DNA from: Pelagibacteraceae bacterium AG-426-E17
GTDB lineage: Bacteria; Pseudomonadota; Alphaproteobacteria; Pelagibacterales; Pelagibacteraceae
NCBI GenBank assembly: GCA_003210095.1
Contig: QCNP01000002.1
Coordinates: forward strand, 1 to 64,000
DNA: 64,000 nt
Direction of reading: 5' to 3'
Both the position numbers and the translations under genes were made by a program. The notes beneath the pieces are model-generated. The model was not told where the DNA came from. It saw only the letters and a list, made by a program, of their open reading frames with translations, and searched no databases. Shown one piece after another: positions 55,607-64,000 of this stretch. How positions within the stretch are numbered: position 1 is the first letter of the stretch; each line of letters opens with the position of its first letter.

Positions 55607-58600
55607 TTATAAAATAGATGTTAAAATACCTTGATTTTTAATAGTATTTAAAACGTTCCTATCAACAAATCGTTTATTTTTTAATTTCAAAGTATATTTT
55701 TTATTATTTTCTTCAAGTTCAAACATAATTTCAACATTGCCTTTAGTCTTTAAAATATTTGATAGAATAATAAGATCTTTAGTATTATTAATTTTAATTT
55801 TAAGATTATTTATAGGTTTATTTAGAATTTCATCTAATGGAATAATTTTACGTACATTTATTCTTATTCTTTGATCATTTTCATTAGTATTTTTATAAAG
55901 TGTTATTATTACTGATTTACCCTCTTTAATATTTTCTCTATTTAACTCCAAAATATCAGAAAAAACAAATAATTCAAAAACCCCACCTAAATCTGAAAAC
56001 TTAATAATTGCATAAGATGTACCTTTTTGAGTTTTTTTTTCTTGAACTTTTATAATTGTGGCCGAAACCATGCTACTTATATTATTTTTGTCATTAATAA
56101 AGTCAGAATATTTTGTAATATTATATTCCTTAAAAATATCTTTATATTGGTTTAATGGATGATCTGAAATATAAAAACCTATTGTTTCAAATTCTTTAAG
56201 CATTTTTTCTTGAAAATTCCACTCAGATTTTTCATTTACAATTTCTTCTCTATTTTCATTTATACCAACAGAAAACAGCTCTTTTTGATTTTGAGATTTA
56301 CTATCATATATATTTTTTGATTTTAAAATTAAAGTAGGAATTGACTCGTAAAACGATCTTCTATTATTAATAATACTATCGAAAGCGCCAGCTTTAGTTA
56401 GCCCCTCCAATTGAAGTTTATTTATATCTTTTGGATTTACTCTATTTAGAAAATCGTGAACAGATTTAAATTTACCATTTTTGTTTCTCTCAATAATAAT
56501 ATTTGATATTGAGTCAAATCCAACATTTTTTATAGCACCCAATGCATAGTAAAAATTTTTGTTATCTGAGTAAAAATCTGAAAAACATGAATTAATATCT
56601 GGTCGTATAATATTTATTTTTAGTTTTTTAATCTCTTCACAAAATTCTCCAAGTTTTTTTTGATTAGATAGCTCCATAGACATAGATGCAGCAAAAAATT
56701 GTTCAGTAAAATAAGTCTTAAGGTATGCTGTTTGATAAGCAATTATAGCATACGCTGCTGCATGACTTTTGTTAAAACCATATTCAGCAAATGGTTCGAT
56801 TTTTAAAAAAATACCTGCAGCAATATCTTTACTTATTCCATTTTTAAATGCTCCCTCTACAAACCTGTTTTTTTGTCTTTCTAATTCAGCTCTTTTTTTT
56901 TTTCCCATAGCCCTTCGGAGTAAATCAGCTTCAGAGGGAGAAAAACCAGACAGAGTCTGCGCGATTTGCATAACTTGTTCTTGATAAATTATTACTCCGT
57001 AAGTTGGTTTCAATATTTTCTCTAGCTTAGGATGTAAATAATCAGGTTTTTTTTTTCCATGTTTGCAATCATTATATATTGGAATATTACTCATTGGACC
57101 AGGTCTATATAATGCTACAAGTGCTATAATATCTTCAAGTTGATTTGGCTTCATTTGAGTCAAAGCTTCTCGCATACCAGAACTTTCTAGTTGAAATAAA
57201 CCGATTGTGTTACCTGATGATAGTAATTTATAAACTTTTTCATCATCATATTTAATATTTTTAATATCAAAGTCTTTAATTTTTTTTTTAATAATATTTT
57301 GTGTTTTGTTTATAACTGTTAAAGTTTTTAGGCCTAAAAAATCAAATTTGATTAGACCAGCGTTTTCAGCTGAATACATATCAAATTGTGTTGATGGTAA
57401 TAATAAATTAGAGGATGGATCTTTATAAAGTGGCACTGTTTCTGATAAATTTTTATCTGCAATTACCACACCAGCAGCATGTGTTGCAAAATTACGATTT
57501 AAACCCTCAAGTTTTAAAGATAAGTTTATTAAACGATCAACTCTTTTGTCTTCGTTGATAATTTTTTGGAGCTTTGGTTCTGAATTTATACACTGTTTTA
57601 AATTCATTGGTCTAGATGGATCAAATGGGATCATTTTACAAATACTGTCAACAAAACCATAGGGAAGGCCCATTACACGTCCAACATCTCGAATAACCAT
57701 TCGTGCTTTTAATTTTCCAAAAGTTATAATATGTGCAACAGATCCAGGATATTTTTTATTAAGGTAATCAAAAACTAAATCTCTCTTATCCTCACAAAAA
57801 TCTATATCAAAATCAGGCATTGATATCCTGTCTGGATTAAGAAATCTCTCAAAAATTAAATCAAACTTTATTGGGTCCACATCTGTAATTGATAAGCACC
57901 ATGCAACTAATGATCCAGCTCCAGATCCTCTGCCAGGTCCTACTGGAATATTATTTTGTTTCGCCCATTTTATATAGTCAGAAACTATTAAAAAATAACT
58001 TGCATAATTCATTTTGCATATAATTTTAATTTCATGATAAAGTCTCTTCTTATATTCTTCTATTTTAACATTAGAAGTTTCACTTTTAATTCTATTTAAT
58101 CTAAATTCTAAACCTTCTTCAGCTTCTTGTTTGAGAATATCGTCAGCAGTAAAATTTCCTTTAGAGCCTATATCAGGCAATAATGGTTTTGATGATATCG
58201 GTCTATAACTACATCTTAAAGGTAAATTATAATTATTTTTCAAAGCTTCAGGTAAATCAGAAAATAGTTGATACATTTCATCGTCACTTTTAAAATAATG
58301 ATTATTAGAAAGTTTCAACCTACTTTTATCATTTATATAACTTTTTGAGCCAATGCACATAAGAGCATCATGTGCTTCATGTAAATCTTTTTCTAAATAA
58401 TAAATCTCTTGAGATGCAATTATAGGGATGTCTAATTCATTAGATAAATTTAAATTATAAATTTCCAAATTTTTTTCATTTAAATCTTGATGTCTTTGGA
58501 TCTCTATATAAAAATTGTCTTTTAATAAATTTTTTAAAAAAATATAAATTTCTTTGATATCATCGAGCCTATCTTTTTTAAATAAATCGCCAACTATACT

Positions 58601-59026
58601 ATTTAAACCTCCCAGTGTGATTATTAATCCATCTTTATTTTCGACTAAATCATTAAATTCACAAAATGGTTCATTGAAATCTTTGTGTTTTAAATATGAA
58701 TTAGATGATAGTCTTACTATATTTTTGTAACCTATATCGTTTTTTGCAATAATTGGAATTAAACCAGTCAAATCTTTATGTTTAAATTTAATTTGAGATC
58801 CAATGATTGGTTGGGTTTTAGATTTTGATACTGTTTCAGAAAATTGTAAAACTCCACATAAATTAGATGTATCAGAAATGCCTATTGATTTGATTTTATT
58901 ATTTTTGCAGAAATATTCTAAATCTTCAATTTTAATAGCACCTTCGCAAATAGAATACTGAGTATGTAATTTAAAATGGTTAAAAGATTTTTTAATTTCT
59001 TGCATTAACAGTATTGACTCTACCAT
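55607..59026 (-). CDS. dnaE: DNA polymerase III alpha subunit
   Basis: The roughly 1139-residue replicative polymerase has an N-terminal PHP domain (FKLHTQYSICEGAIKIEDL), the palm with the catalytic MPDFDIDFCEDKRD (about 400), the GPGRGSGAGSLVAWCL segment, and finger motifs LIKFDFLGLKTLTVI and YGFNKSHAAAYA. A C-terminal OB domain completes it. Two ATGs are possible: 59024-59026 (overlap of 35 bases with lolD) and 59003-59005 (overlap of 14). Neither has a clear ribosome site, and the second matches homolog length slightly better. It follows lolCD as in other alphaproteobacteria. Confidence 0.97.
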   Translation of the reverse strand: MVESILLMQEIKKSFNHFKLHTQYSICEGAIKIEDLEYFCKNNKIKSIGISDTSNLCGVLQFSETVSKSKTQPIIGSQIKFKHKDLTGLIPIIAKNDIGYKNIVRLSSNSYLKHKDFNEPFCEFNDLVENKDGLIITLGGLNSIVGDLFKKDRLDDIKEIYIFLKNLLKDNFYIEIQRHQDLNEKNLEIYNLNLSNELDIPIIASQEIYYLEKDLHEAHDALMCIGSKSYINDKSRLKLSNNHYFKSDDEMYQLFSDLPEALKNNYNLPLRCSYRPISSKPLLPDIGSKGNFTADDILKQEAEEGLEFRLNRIKSETSNVKIEEYKKRLYHEIKIICKMNYASYFLIVSDYIKWAKQNNIPVGPGRGSGAGSLVAWCLSITDVDPIKFDLIFERFLNPDRISMPDFDIDFCEDKRDLVFDYLNKKYPGSVAHIITFGKLKARMVIRDVGRVMGLPYGFVDSICKMIPFDPSRPMNLKQCINSEPKLQKIINEDKRVDRLINLSLKLEGLNRNFATHAAGVVIADKNLSETVPLYKDPSSNLLLPSTQFDMYSAENAGLIKFDFLGLKTLTVINKTQNIIKKKIKDFDIKNIKYDDEKVYKLLSSGNTIGLFQLESSGMREALTQMKPNQLEDIIALVALYRPGPMSNIPIYNDCKHGKKKPDYLHPKLEKILKPTYGVIIYQEQVMQIAQTLSGFSPSEADLLRRAMGKKKRAELERQKNRFVEGAFKNGISKDIAAGIFLKIEPFAEYGFNKSHAAAYAIIAYQTAYLKTYFTEQFFAASMSMELSNQKKLGEFCEEIKKLKINIIRPDINSCFSDFYSDNKNFYYALGAIKNVGFDSISNIIIERNKNGKFKSVHDFLNRVNPKDINKLQLEGLTKAGAFDSIINNRRSFYESIPTLILKSKNIYDSKSQNQKELFSVGINENREEIVNEKSEWNFQEKMLKEFETIGFYISDHPLNQYKDIFKEYNITKYSDFINDKNNISSMVSATIIKVQEKKTQKGTSYAIIKFSDLGGVFELFVFSDILELNRENIKEGKSVIITLYKNTNENDQRIRINVRKIIPLDEILNKPINNLKIKINNTKDLIILSNILKTKGNVEIMFELEENNKKYTLKLKNKRFVDRNVLNTIKNQGILTSIL

Positions 59027-59663
59027 TAATCAAACTCAATTTACAATCAGACATATCAGCAAAATATCTATTGTGAGTTGCAAAAATAATTATTCTTTTT
59101 TTGTTTTTTAAACTAAACAATAATTTAAATATTTCCGTCGCGTTTTTATGATCTAAATTTCCCGTGGGTTCGTCAGCTAATATTATATCTGGTGAATTTA
59201 TTAATGCCCTCGATATTGCAACTCTTTGCGATTCGCCTCCAGATAATTCACTTGGAAAATGGTCTAATCTTTTTTCCAATCCAACCTTTTTTATTAAGCT
59301 TTTCGCATCCATAATTGCTTTTTTTCTATTATTACTCATTGAAAGTCTTGCCATGTAAACATTTTCTAAAGTTGTAAAATCTGATAATAAATTTTTGTCC
59401 TGATAAATTATGCCAATTTTTTTCGACCTAATTGTATCTTTTTGATCAATATCATTTTCATTAATTTTAAAATTGTCTAGTTTTATAAACCCCCGTGATG
59501 GTTTGTCTATTAATGAAATTAAATTGAGTAATGTTGATTTACCCGAACCAGATGGACCGACCAGAGAATAGATTTTTCCAGGTCTAAAAATAAAATTTAT
59601 ATTTTTTAATACTTGAATTTTCTTTGATAAATAATTTTTTGATAAGTTTTTTAATTCAATCAT
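58992..59663 (-). CDS. lolD: Lipoprotein release ABC transporter ATP-binding protein LolD
   Basis: The 223-residue ATPase has Walker [14 protein letters not shown] (about 35-47), signature LSGGESQRVAISRAL (about 141), Walker B IILADEPTGNLD and the H-loop FATHNRYF. The MacB/LolD subfamily is indicated by EPTGNLDHKNA. It powers extraction of lipoproteins from the inner membrane with the LolC-type permease encoded one base upstream. Confidence 0.94.
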   Translation of the reverse strand: MIELKNLSKNYLSKKIQVLKNINFIFRPGKIYSLVGPSGSGKSTLLNLISLIDKPSRGFIKLDNFKINENDIDQKDTIRSKKIGIIYQDKNLLSDFTTLENVYMARLSMSNNRKKAIMDAKSLIKKVGLEKRLDHFPSELSGGESQRVAISRALINSPDIILADEPTGNLDHKNATEIFKLLFSLKNKKRIIIFATHNRYFADMSDCKLSLINGRVNTVNARN

Positions 59664-59664
59664 G

Positions 59665-60894
59665 CTATTCGTATTTAAGAGATTTAATTGTATCTAAATT
59701 AGAAGCTTTAATTGCAGGAAATAATGATACCAAACACGTAGATATAATTGAGCAAATTGAAATCAGCAGGATTGATTTTAAGTCTAATTGATACGGCATT
59801 TTACTTAAAAAATAAATTTCCTCTGGAAACAAAGTTATATTAAACAAATTACTTATAAACTGTCTAATATTCTCTATATAAATGGAAAATATGACTCCTA
59901 AAAATACTCCAAAAAAAGTGGCGCTACTCCCAATGGTAAACCCAACCAAAAAGAAAATTTTTCTTATTGATTTATTTTTTACGCCAATAGATTTTAAAAT
60001 TGCTATTTCTCTAGTCTTATTTTTAACTAAAATTGTTAAACCAGATATTATATTGAATGCAGCTACAATTATGATTAATGATAAAATGATAAACATTACA
60101 TTCCTCTCAACTTTTAAAGCTGAAAATAGAGGTTTATTGAGATCTGACCAAGTATAAATTAATTCATTTGGATAAATTTTAATTAAATCATTTTTTAATT
60201 TTTTTATATTTGTAGGATCTTTAAAATATATTTCTATAAATCTACTATTTAATTTTAAATTTAACTGATTTTCCAAGTCTAAAATATTTAGAAAAATTAT
60301 ATTTTTATCAAAATCGTTAAATCCACTATTATAAAAAGATTTGATTTGAAATGTTTTTTGTTTAGGAAGTGAACCGACAAGAGTGTCCTCAGCAGATGGA
60401 AAAATTAAACTAAGTTTGTCATTTATATTTAAATTTAGATCATATCCTAATTCTTTGCTAATTGAAATATCGCCTATATCTAAAAAATTATTTCCAAAAA
60501 AATTTTTATTTTGTGTTATATTTAATTTTTTAAAATCATTTTTTTTATAACCTCTTAAAAATACACCCTTGGTAAATTTATCACTAACTATAATACCTTC
60601 GCCATTATTACTTATCATAATTTGACTGATTTTGTTTTTTAAGGCGAAATTATTTATTTTTTCTAAATTTAATTTATTATCATAACTTTGAATTGTAGCG
60701 TGAGAATTAAATCCGTTGATTTTTTTTATGAGATCGGATCTAAATCCATTCATTACTGACATTACAATTATTAAAACTGCAACTCCTAAGCTTATTCCGA
60801 TAAAAGAAAATATAGTTATAACATTTAAAAAACCATCTTTTTTTCTAGTTTTTAAATATCTAAATGTTATTTCTTTTTCTAAATTTGATATCAA
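59665..60894 (-). CDS. lolC: Lipoprotein release ABC transporter permease LolC/LolE (TTG start)
   Basis: The 409-residue permease has one N-terminal membrane helix (GVAVLIIVMSVMNGFRSDL, about 38-56), a large periplasmic domain and three C-terminal helices of the FtsX type (AAFNIISGLTILVKNKTREIAILKSIG in part). The opening EKEITFRYLKTRKKDGFLNVI matches family starts, so the TTG at 60892-60894 is taken as the start. It overlaps the proS TGA stop (TTGA). One permease gene serving as both LolC and LolE is normal in alphaproteobacteria. Confidence 0.93.
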   Translation of the reverse strand: MISNLEKEITFRYLKTRKKDGFLNVITIFSFIGISLGVAVLIIVMSVMNGFRSDLIKKINGFNSHATIQSYDNKLNLEKINNFALKNKISQIMISNNGEGIIVSDKFTKGVFLRGYKKNDFKKLNITQNKNFFGNNFLDIGDISISKELGYDLNLNINDKLSLIFPSAEDTLVGSLPKQKTFQIKSFYNSGFNDFDKNIIFLNILDLENQLNLKLNSRFIEIYFKDPTNIKKLKNDLIKIYPNELIYTWSDLNKPLFSALKVERNVMFIILSLIIIVAAFNIISGLTILVKNKTREIAILKSIGVKNKSIRKIFFLVGFTIGSSATFFGVFLGVIFSIYIENIRQFISNLFNITLFPEEIYFLSKMPYQLDLKSILLISICSIISTCLVSLFPAIKASNLDTIKSLKYE

Positions 60895-62216
60895 TTTTTT
60901 TTCGAATTTATTATCTTGATTATTTCATCTATTTTTAATTTGACCGACTCTTCACCAACTTTTTTAAATTCAAGCATATCGTCGTCTGTTTTTTTTCCTA
61001 AAAGTATTTGGTAGGGAACTCCTATAAGATTAAACTTTTTCATTTTTGATGAAAAATTTTCCTCTGTATTATCGATAATAGTATCAATTTTATTTTCTTT
61101 AAGTTTATTAAATACTTTCATTGATTTTTCTAAATTTGTTTTATCGCTTTTTGAAATTAAAGGTATAATTACACACTCATATGGTGCTACATTTATAGGC
61201 CAAATCATATTTTCATTTTTTTCATCAAACTTTGCCTCAATTATGGCACCGACTAATCTGGATACACCTACACCATAAGATCCCATTTTTACAAAAACTT
61301 TTTTTCCATCATAATCTACGGATGCGTTCATTGGTTTGGAATATTTGTCACCAAAATAAAAAATATGCCCAACTTCTATACCTTTTGTTTCTAACTGATC
61401 TTCTTTTTTTACTAATTTATCGAATTCTATTTTGTTATATTTTTCATCTGTAACTGCATAATATTTATCAAAATTTTTTCTTAAATTTTCTAGAGAAATT
61501 TTATTTATTTCACAATTTTGATGATTAACTTCAAATATATTTTTATCAGTATAAATTTTGCTTTCTCCTGTTTCTGCCAAAATTATAAATTCGTGTGATA
61601 AATTTCCTCCTATAGGACCTGTATCTGCTGCCATTGGAATTGCTTTTAAATCAAGTCTTTTAAATAATTTCAGATATGACAAAAAAAATTTGTTATATGA
61701 ATATTCACCTTCATCGTCATTCAAATCAAATGAATATGCATCCTTCATATAAAATTCTCTGCACCTCATTATACCAAATCTTGGTCTTAACTCGTCTCTA
61801 AACTTCCATTGTATGTGATATAAAAGTTGAGGTAAGGATTTATAAGACTTTATACTATTTCTGAAAATATCAGTTACAAGTTCCTCATTAGTCGGTCCAT
61901 ATAACATTTCTCTTTTTTGTCTATCTGTTATTCTAAGCATTTCTTCACCATAATCTTCATATCTTCCACTCTCTTTCCATATATCACTCGACTGGATTGT
62001 TGGCATTAATATTTCTTGTGCGTTTATTCTATTTTGTTCTTCTCTTACAATATTTTCTATTTTCTTCATTATCTTAAATCCTAAAGGTAACCATGAATAT
62101 ATACCTGCTGAAGATTGTTTGATCATTCCAGTTCTTAACATTAGTTTATGAGATTTAATTTTTGCCTCTGATGGGTTATTTTTTAAAATAGGCACTAATA
62201 AATTTGAAAAAAACAT
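60891..62216 (-). CDS. proS: Prolyl-tRNA synthetase (short form without editing insert)
   Basis: The 441-residue class II synthetase has motif 1 (LRTGMIKQSSAGIYSWLPLG in part), motif 2 (FRDELRPRFGIMRCREFYMKDAYSF in part, about 140-165), motif 3 (MGSYGVGVSRLVGAI, about 315) and a C-terminal anticodon-binding domain (NVAPYECVIIPL). The 180-residue editing insertion present in the 572-residue E. coli enzyme is missing, as in other alphaproteobacteria. It overlaps lolC and the DUF1467 gene. Confidence 0.96.
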   Translation of the reverse strand: MFFSNLLVPILKNNPSEAKIKSHKLMLRTGMIKQSSAGIYSWLPLGFKIMKKIENIVREEQNRINAQEILMPTIQSSDIWKESGRYEDYGEEMLRITDRQKREMLYGPTNEELVTDIFRNSIKSYKSLPQLLYHIQWKFRDELRPRFGIMRCREFYMKDAYSFDLNDDEGEYSYNKFFLSYLKLFKRLDLKAIPMAADTGPIGGNLSHEFIILAETGESKIYTDKNIFEVNHQNCEINKISLENLRKNFDKYYAVTDEKYNKIEFDKLVKKEDQLETKGIEVGHIFYFGDKYSKPMNASVDYDGKKVFVKMGSYGVGVSRLVGAIIEAKFDEKNENMIWPINVAPYECVIIPLISKSDKTNLEKSMKVFNKLKENKIDTIIDNTEENFSSKMKKFNLIGVPYQILLGKKTDDDMLEFKKVGEESVKLKIDEIIKIINSKKN

Positions 62217-62461
62217 TATGAAATAAACCTTCTTAAATTAAGATAATCATACTTTACTAACATAAATATACCTATAAAAATAATTGAGGTTATTATAGTT
62301 GTATAAATTAATTTTTTAATAATTCTAGGATTTTCAGGTGATCCTTTATCTATTCCTTCCACAATTTGTTTATGTTTTCTATCAACATCTATTGGCAATA
62401 ATGAGAAAAAAATAATCCACCAAATTAAAACATAAATTATCAAAGACCCTGTGATACTCAT
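62216..62461 (-). CDS. DUF1467 family small membrane protein
   Basis: The 81-residue protein has two membrane helices (about 5-23, SLIIYVLIWWIIFFSLLPI, and 51-70). The linker contains DVDRKHKQIVEGIDKGSPENPRII (in part), the pattern typical of DUF1467. The function is unknown. It sits between rnj and proS with one-base overlap or gap on either side, a conserved alphaproteobacterial placement. Confidence 0.85.
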   Translation of the reverse strand: MSITGSLIIYVLIWWIIFFSLLPIDVDRKHKQIVEGIDKGSPENPRIIKKLIYTTIITSIIFIGIFMLVKYDYLNLRRFIS

Positions 62462-62462
62462 A

Positions 62463-64000
62463 TTAAATATTTACTAAATTTATATTGGTAAAAGGTCTTT
62501 TTCCAACTTGTTCTTTAGTATATTTTCTACAAACAGTTTTTAATGCAGTGATGGCATTTTCTTCTTGTTTTATATTATTTAAAGAAAAAGTTCTGGCTGT
62601 TTTGATAATTTCTTTCTCTAATCCAAATCTAAATTCTTCAAGGTTATCTATAGGTAGTCCTTTTACAGATATAACAGGTGAGTCGTATATATTTCCTTTA
62701 TTATTAACTAAAATCGTTACTTCTAAACTTCCATTAATAGAGAGATTTTTACGCTCTTTAATTGATTTTGAATCTTCGAAAACGCTAACATTCCCATCTA
62801 CATAAAGTTTACCTGATGGTGCTTTATCATATACTTCAGGCTTTTCACATGGTGCTATCTTTATTATGTCTCCATTTTTAACTTTAATTGGATGCGGCAC
62901 TTTCATTTCTTTAGCAAAGGAAAGATGTTCCAGGATATGTCTATGTTCACCATGAACTGGTATTACAGAATTTGGTTTAATCCAATTATACATATCTTTA
63001 AGGTCTTCTCTATTTGGATGACCAGATACATGAACGAATTCATTTTCTTCAGTAATAACTTCTACTCCCTCTAAAACGAGTTTATTGTGCAATTTTGAAA
63101 GTTTTTTTTCATTACCAGGTATAATCTTTGAAGAGAATATTACTGTATCGTCTTTTTCAATGAATACATCAGGATGTGTATAATTTGATATTCTATTCAT
63201 AGCGCCCATTGGTTCTCCTTGACTACCGGTGCATAGATATATTATTTTATCTCTAGATATTTTATTTGTGTCTCTTGGGTCTATTGGATCAATCACATTA
63301 TTTAAATATCCACACTGTTTCGCTGCTCTAAAAATTCTATTCATTGATCTACCAACAAGTGAAATTTGTCTTCCAGTTCTTTCTGCACAAAAGAATATTG
63401 TTTCCATTCTGGCTACATTAGAGGCAAAAGATGTTACTATAACTCTTTTTTTAAGCCTTTGAATAATTTTTAATAAACTTTTTCTTACACTTAACTCTGA
63501 GCCTGATCTACCTTCACTGAATACATTTGTGGAGTCACAAATCATTGTTAGTACACCCTCATTGCCAATTAGTTTTAATTTCTCATCATCAATTTTTTTT
63601 CCAATTAAAGGGTCTGGGTCACACTTCCAATCACCAGTATGCAATATATTGCCTAGAGGAGTTTTTATTTTCAATCCATTTGGTTCAAGAATTGAATGAG
63701 TTAGTGTTATAAAGTCAATTTCAAATTCACCTAAATTAATTTTACCATTTAATTCAACAATTTTAAGATATGTTGTGATATCAATATTTTTTTCTCTAAA
63801 TTTTTCAACAATTAATGCTGCAGTAAAAGGAGTTGCGTAAATTTTACATTTTAATTTTGGCCATATTTGAGTTATCGCACCAATATGATCTTCATGTGCG
63901 TGTGTAAGAATTATGGCTAATAGAGAATCTTTTTTATCAATTATAAAACCAGGATCTGGATAAATTAAATCGATACCAGGAATACTTTCATCTGCAAAGG
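62463..64000 (-). CDS. rnj: Ribonuclease J (partial, N-terminus beyond right edge)
   Basis: The frame is open to the window edge, giving at least 511 residues. The metallo-beta-lactamase metal site is visible in LTHAHEDHIGA, with HTGDWKCDP and the beta-CASP motifs VTSFASNVARMETI, LCTGSQGEPMGAMNRI and HVSGHPNREDL, then VIPVHGEHRHI. A C-terminal domain follows to about residue 511 of the visible part. RNase J processes and degrades RNA with 5' exonuclease and endonuclease activity. The first roughly 45 residues are missing because the window ends. Confidence 0.95.
   Translation of the reverse strand, partial: FADESIPGIDLIYPDPGFIIDKKDSLLAIILTHAHEDHIGAITQIWPKLKCKIYATPFTAALIVEKFREKNIDITTYLKIVELNGKINLGEFEIDFITLTHSILEPNGLKIKTPLGNILHTGDWKCDPDPLIGKKIDDEKLKLIGNEGVLTMICDSTNVFSEGRSGSELSVRKSLLKIIQRLKKRVIVTSFASNVARMETIFFCAERTGRQISLVGRSMNRIFRAAKQCGYLNNVIDPIDPRDTNKISRDKIIYLCTGSQGEPMGAMNRISNYTHPDVFIEKDDTVIFSSKIIPGNEKKLSKLHNKLVLEGVEVITEENEFVHVSGHPNREDLKDMYNWIKPNSVIPVHGEHRHILEHLSFAKEMKVPHPIKVKNGDIIKIAPCEKPEVYDKAPSGKLYVDGNVSVFEDSKSIKERKNLSINGSLEVTILVNNKGNIYDSPVISVKGLPIDNLEEFRFGLEKEIIKTARTFSLNNIKQEENAITALKTVCRKYTKEQVGKRPFTNINLVNI

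Noticed and set aside
60891-62216. proS as a truncated gene
   Set aside because: The 441-residue form without the editing insert is the normal alphaproteobacterial type, and all three class II motifs are present.
1-64000. CRISPR arrays, insertion sequences, prophage or toxin-antitoxin loci
   Set aside because: No regularly spaced repeats, transposases or phage structural genes were seen. The RatA-type name at 29484 refers to a coenzyme-Q-binding family and not to a toxin-antitoxin pair.

Overview
The window looks like a chromosome segment from a SAR11-clade alphaproteobacterium (Candidatus Pelagibacter type). The evidence is very low GC, intergenic gaps that are mostly 0-100 bases with many start/stop overlaps, an AapJQMP amino-acid transporter, an IspD-IspF fusion, LpxI in place of LpxH in the lipid A operon, and a gene order (kdsA-pyrG-secG-tpiA, trpEGDC-lexA, rpsB-tsf-frr...lpxB, dnaE-lolD-lolC-proS-DUF1467-rnj) that is recognisably alphaproteobacterial. 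No transposon, prophage, CRISPR array or rRNA gene was seen. Species assignment is inference; no database search was possible.

Region 1 (1-10.6 kb) is a phosphate island. It holds phoB (cut by the left edge), phoU, pstB, pstA, pstC and pstS, an unknown exported protein, the sensor kinase phoR, then a glycosyltransferase and a calcineurin-type phosphoesterase best read as Agt and PlcP of the phospholipid-to-glycolipid exchange made under phosphate starvation. A divergent diacylglycerol-kinase-family gene follows. Tandem 11-bp repeats resembling Pho boxes lie upstream of pstS and again between plcP and the lipid kinase, tying transport and lipid remodelling into one probable PhoB regulon.

Region 2 (10.6-21.5 kb) carries manC, ilvD and valS, tRNA-Cys and tRNA-Asn, a small Cro/C1-type regulator, the aapJQMP amino-acid ABC operon and tRNA-Arg. 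Region 3 (21.5-31 kb) holds K+ uptake (trkH, trkA), the NtrY-NtrX two-component pair, and a divergent run ispDF-pgpA-pncC that meets ratA-lipA-ftsB tail to tail.

Region 4 (31-43.4 kb) carries eno, kdsA, pyrG, secG and tpiA on the minus strand, and a plus-strand run of ppiD-like, trpE, trpG, trpD, trpC, lexA and gltX. Region 5 (43.4-55.6 kb) is the long minus-strand operon rpsB-tsf-frr-uppS-cdsA-dxr-bamA-skp-fabZ-lpxD-lpxA-(2OG oxygenase)-lpxI-lpxB, headed by a pseudoknot-like rpsB leader. Region 6 (55.6-64 kb) holds dnaE, lolD, lolC, proS, a DUF1467 gene and RNase J (cut by the right edge).

The most interesting signals are the putative Pho boxes and the lipid-remodelling module, the rpsB leader pseudoknot, paired SOS boxes at lexA, a palindrome-dense aapJ upstream region, a 2OG-Fe(II) oxygenase inside the lipid A operon, an NtrX without the sigma-54 contact loop beside an NtrY without a PAS domain, and the absence of several genes (pyrH, rseP, pdh, ntrBC) from otherwise conserved neighbourhoods.
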